Source of the DNA: an uncultured Algibacter sp.
Lineage (GTDB): Bacteria > Bacteroidota > Bacteroidia > Flavobacteriales > Flavobacteriaceae
Assembly (NCBI GenBank): GCA_947502405.1
Contig: CANMZT010000009.1
Coordinates: forward strand, 1 to 64,000
Direction: 5' to 3'
DNA: 64,000 nt
The stretch's first letter is position 1. Each line of letters opens with the position of its first letter. Below the pieces are notes generated by a model. It had not been told where the DNA came from. It saw only the letters and a program-made list of their open reading frames with translations, and ran no database searches. The position numbers and the translations under genes were made by a program. Positions 62,793 through 64,000 of this stretch are shown here, one piece after another.

Positions 62793-64000
62793 ATGCGATA
62801 TATTTTATTTTTATGCATACTTATTTCTGGTGTTATGTTTTCGCAAAACGCAACACTAGCTAAAGACTATTTTCAAAAAGGAGAATATGAAAAGGCACTT
62901 ATTGAATACAAGAAACTATATGCCAAATCTTCTACAAATATTAATTACATAAATCAAATAATAAGCACATATCAGCAATTGGAGCAATATGATGATGCTG
63001 AAGAATTTATTTTAGAATTAATGGAACGCATAAAATATCCGGCTTTTATTGTTGAGTTAGGCTATAATTACCAGCTTAAAAATGATATAGAAAAGGCAAA
63101 CGAAAATTACCAAAAAGCCATTTCTACAATAGACGAAAAGGCGAGTAATGTATTTCCTGTAGCAAGAAGTTTTCAAACGCATTCGCTTTTAGATGAAGCT
63201 GTTATATCTTACGAAAAAGCTGCTGCAATAAATCCAGATTATAATTTCAATATACAACTGGCTCAAATCTATGGAGAACAAGGTAATATTGAAAAGATGC
63301 TTAATAGTTACATCAATTTTGCCGAATCCAATCCTGTAGTTTTAAGAGATGTAAAACGAGCTGTGAATGATTTTATAACAGAAGATAGCAGTAATGAGAA
63401 TAATATTTTATTTAGAAAGCTGTTACTAAAAAAAATGCAGCAAGAGCCAAATATTCTTTGGAATGAGTTATTGAGTTGGTTATTTATTCAACAGAAAGAT
63501 TTTAAAAAGGCATTTACTCAAGAAAAGGCAATTTATAAAAGGCAACCAGAAAGTTTACGAGGCATTGAAGAGTTGGCTACTATAGCTTTAAATGACAATG
63601 CGCATGATATTGCTCGTGAGATTTATGAGTATATAATAGAAACTGCCCAAGATGCCGAAACCAAATTAGATGCACACAGGAGTTTAATAAAAATTGATAT
63701 TAAAGAAAGCTCTAAGTCTAATTATGGTGCAATTAAAAGTAAATACCTAGACTTATTAAAACAGTTTGGTAAGGAATCAGAAACTATAGAATTACAAATT
63801 GCTTATGCCCATTTTTTAGCTTTTTATCTAAACCAAACAAAAGAAGCTACTGAATTTTTAGAAAACAGTTTAAAACTACCATTGGCATCCATAGAAACAG
63901 CCCAAGTAAAATTAGAGTTAGGTGATATTTTAGTGCTTCAAGAAAAGTTCAACAAAGCATTAATCTATTACACACAAATTCAACGAAACCTTAAAAATAG
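62793..64000 (+). CDS. TPR-repeat protein, cut by the window edge
   Basis: ATG 62793 opens a frame that runs to the end of the window without a stop (402 codons seen). A signal peptide (MRYILFLCILISGVMFSQ) is followed by TPR-like helical repeats: TLAKDYFQKGEYEKALIEYK, VIKYPAF-type helices, LDEAVISYEKAAAINPDYNF and KFNKALIYYTQIQR. It resembles long periplasmic TPR proteins of Bacteroidota that scaffold envelope complexes. TACATTTG at 62772-62779 is a fair -7 box 13 nt before the ATG. The C terminus is not available. Confidence 0.85.
   Translation, partial: MRYILFLCILISGVMFSQNATLAKDYFQKGEYEKALIEYKKLYAKSSTNINYINQIISTYQQLEQYDDAEEFILELMERIKYPAFIVELGYNYQLKNDIEKANENYQKAISTIDEKASNVFPVARSFQTHSLLDEAVISYEKAAAINPDYNFNIQLAQIYGEQGNIEKMLNSYINFAESNPVVLRDVKRAVNDFITEDSSNENNILFRKLLLKKMQQEPNILWNELLSWLFIQQKDFKKAFTQEKAIYKRQPESLRGIEELATIALNDNAHDIAREIYEYIIETAQDAETKLDAHRSLIKIDIKESSKSNYGAIKSKYLDLLKQFGKESETIELQIAYAHFLAFYLNQTKEATEFLENSLKLPLASIETAQVKLELGDILVLQEKFNKALIYYTQIQRNLKN

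Overview
The window is AT-rich chromosomal DNA from a member of the Bacteroidota, most likely a marine Flavobacteriaceae. The main reasons are a complete Bacteroidota-type Bat (aerotolerance) operon, two secreted proteins with T9SS (type IX secretion) C-terminal sorting domains, many lipoproteins, and TAnnTTTG-type -7 promoter boxes in place of sigma70 boxes. The species cannot be named from the sequence alone. No rRNA, CRISPR array, prophage or origin was seen. One tRNA (Leu, CAA) is present.

Layout. 1-3.7 kb: the frameshifted tail of an IS110-family transposase, then a minus-strand 1096-residue STAND-like NTPase with TPR-like helices and a C-terminal cysteine cluster. 3.7-18 kb: an alpha-2-macroglobulin lipoprotein, two REPIN-like repeats beside a DUF559 endonuclease-like gene, a CAP-domain lipoprotein, isoaspartyl peptidase, an ALDH7-like dehydrogenase, an OmpA-domain protein with a helix-hairpin-helix partner, and a DUF1800/DUF1501 pair. 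18-24 kb: an accessory stretch bracketed by two inverted copies of a dispersed intergenic repeat. It holds a 230-bp nested-hairpin element, a nuclease-NTPase fusion, an AlbA/Schlafen-type protein, a four-helix-bundle protein and an SDR enzyme. 24-33.5 kb: the moxR-DUF58-BatD-like-batA-batB-batC-batD-batE operon, which builds a membrane and periplasmic von Willebrand-A/TPR complex. 33.5-37 kb: a SulP anion transporter, the remnant of a second SulP gene, a beta-carbonic anhydrase (together a bicarbonate uptake and interconversion unit) and CvpA. 37-46 kb: a six-repeat EF-hand-like lipoprotein, pheS, a second AlbA-type regulator, gpsA and a LysM/BON tandem pair. 46-64 kb: a sugar-phosphate isomerase-like protein, a T9SS adhesin-like protein, nadD-gmk-yicC, tRNA-Leu, prs-rplY-pth, a T9SS metalloprotease, ribF-HTTM-serS, a 40-residue exported peptide, and the start of a TPR protein cut by the window edge.

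Most notable. The two large accessory NTPase genes (235-3525 and 18426-20909) share a roughly 70-bp upstream module. It contains a Bacteroidota-like promoter and a 10-bp-stem hairpin whose arms differ between the copies by compensatory changes. The second gene is also bounded on its far side by a large structured element that begins with the same 10-bp motif in inverted orientation. This suggests a family of accessory, probably defensive, gene cassettes with a common expression or mobilisation module. A second candidate system is the DUF559 gene fused at its 3' end to a REPIN-like repeat. All functional statements rest on reading motifs by eye; no database search was run.
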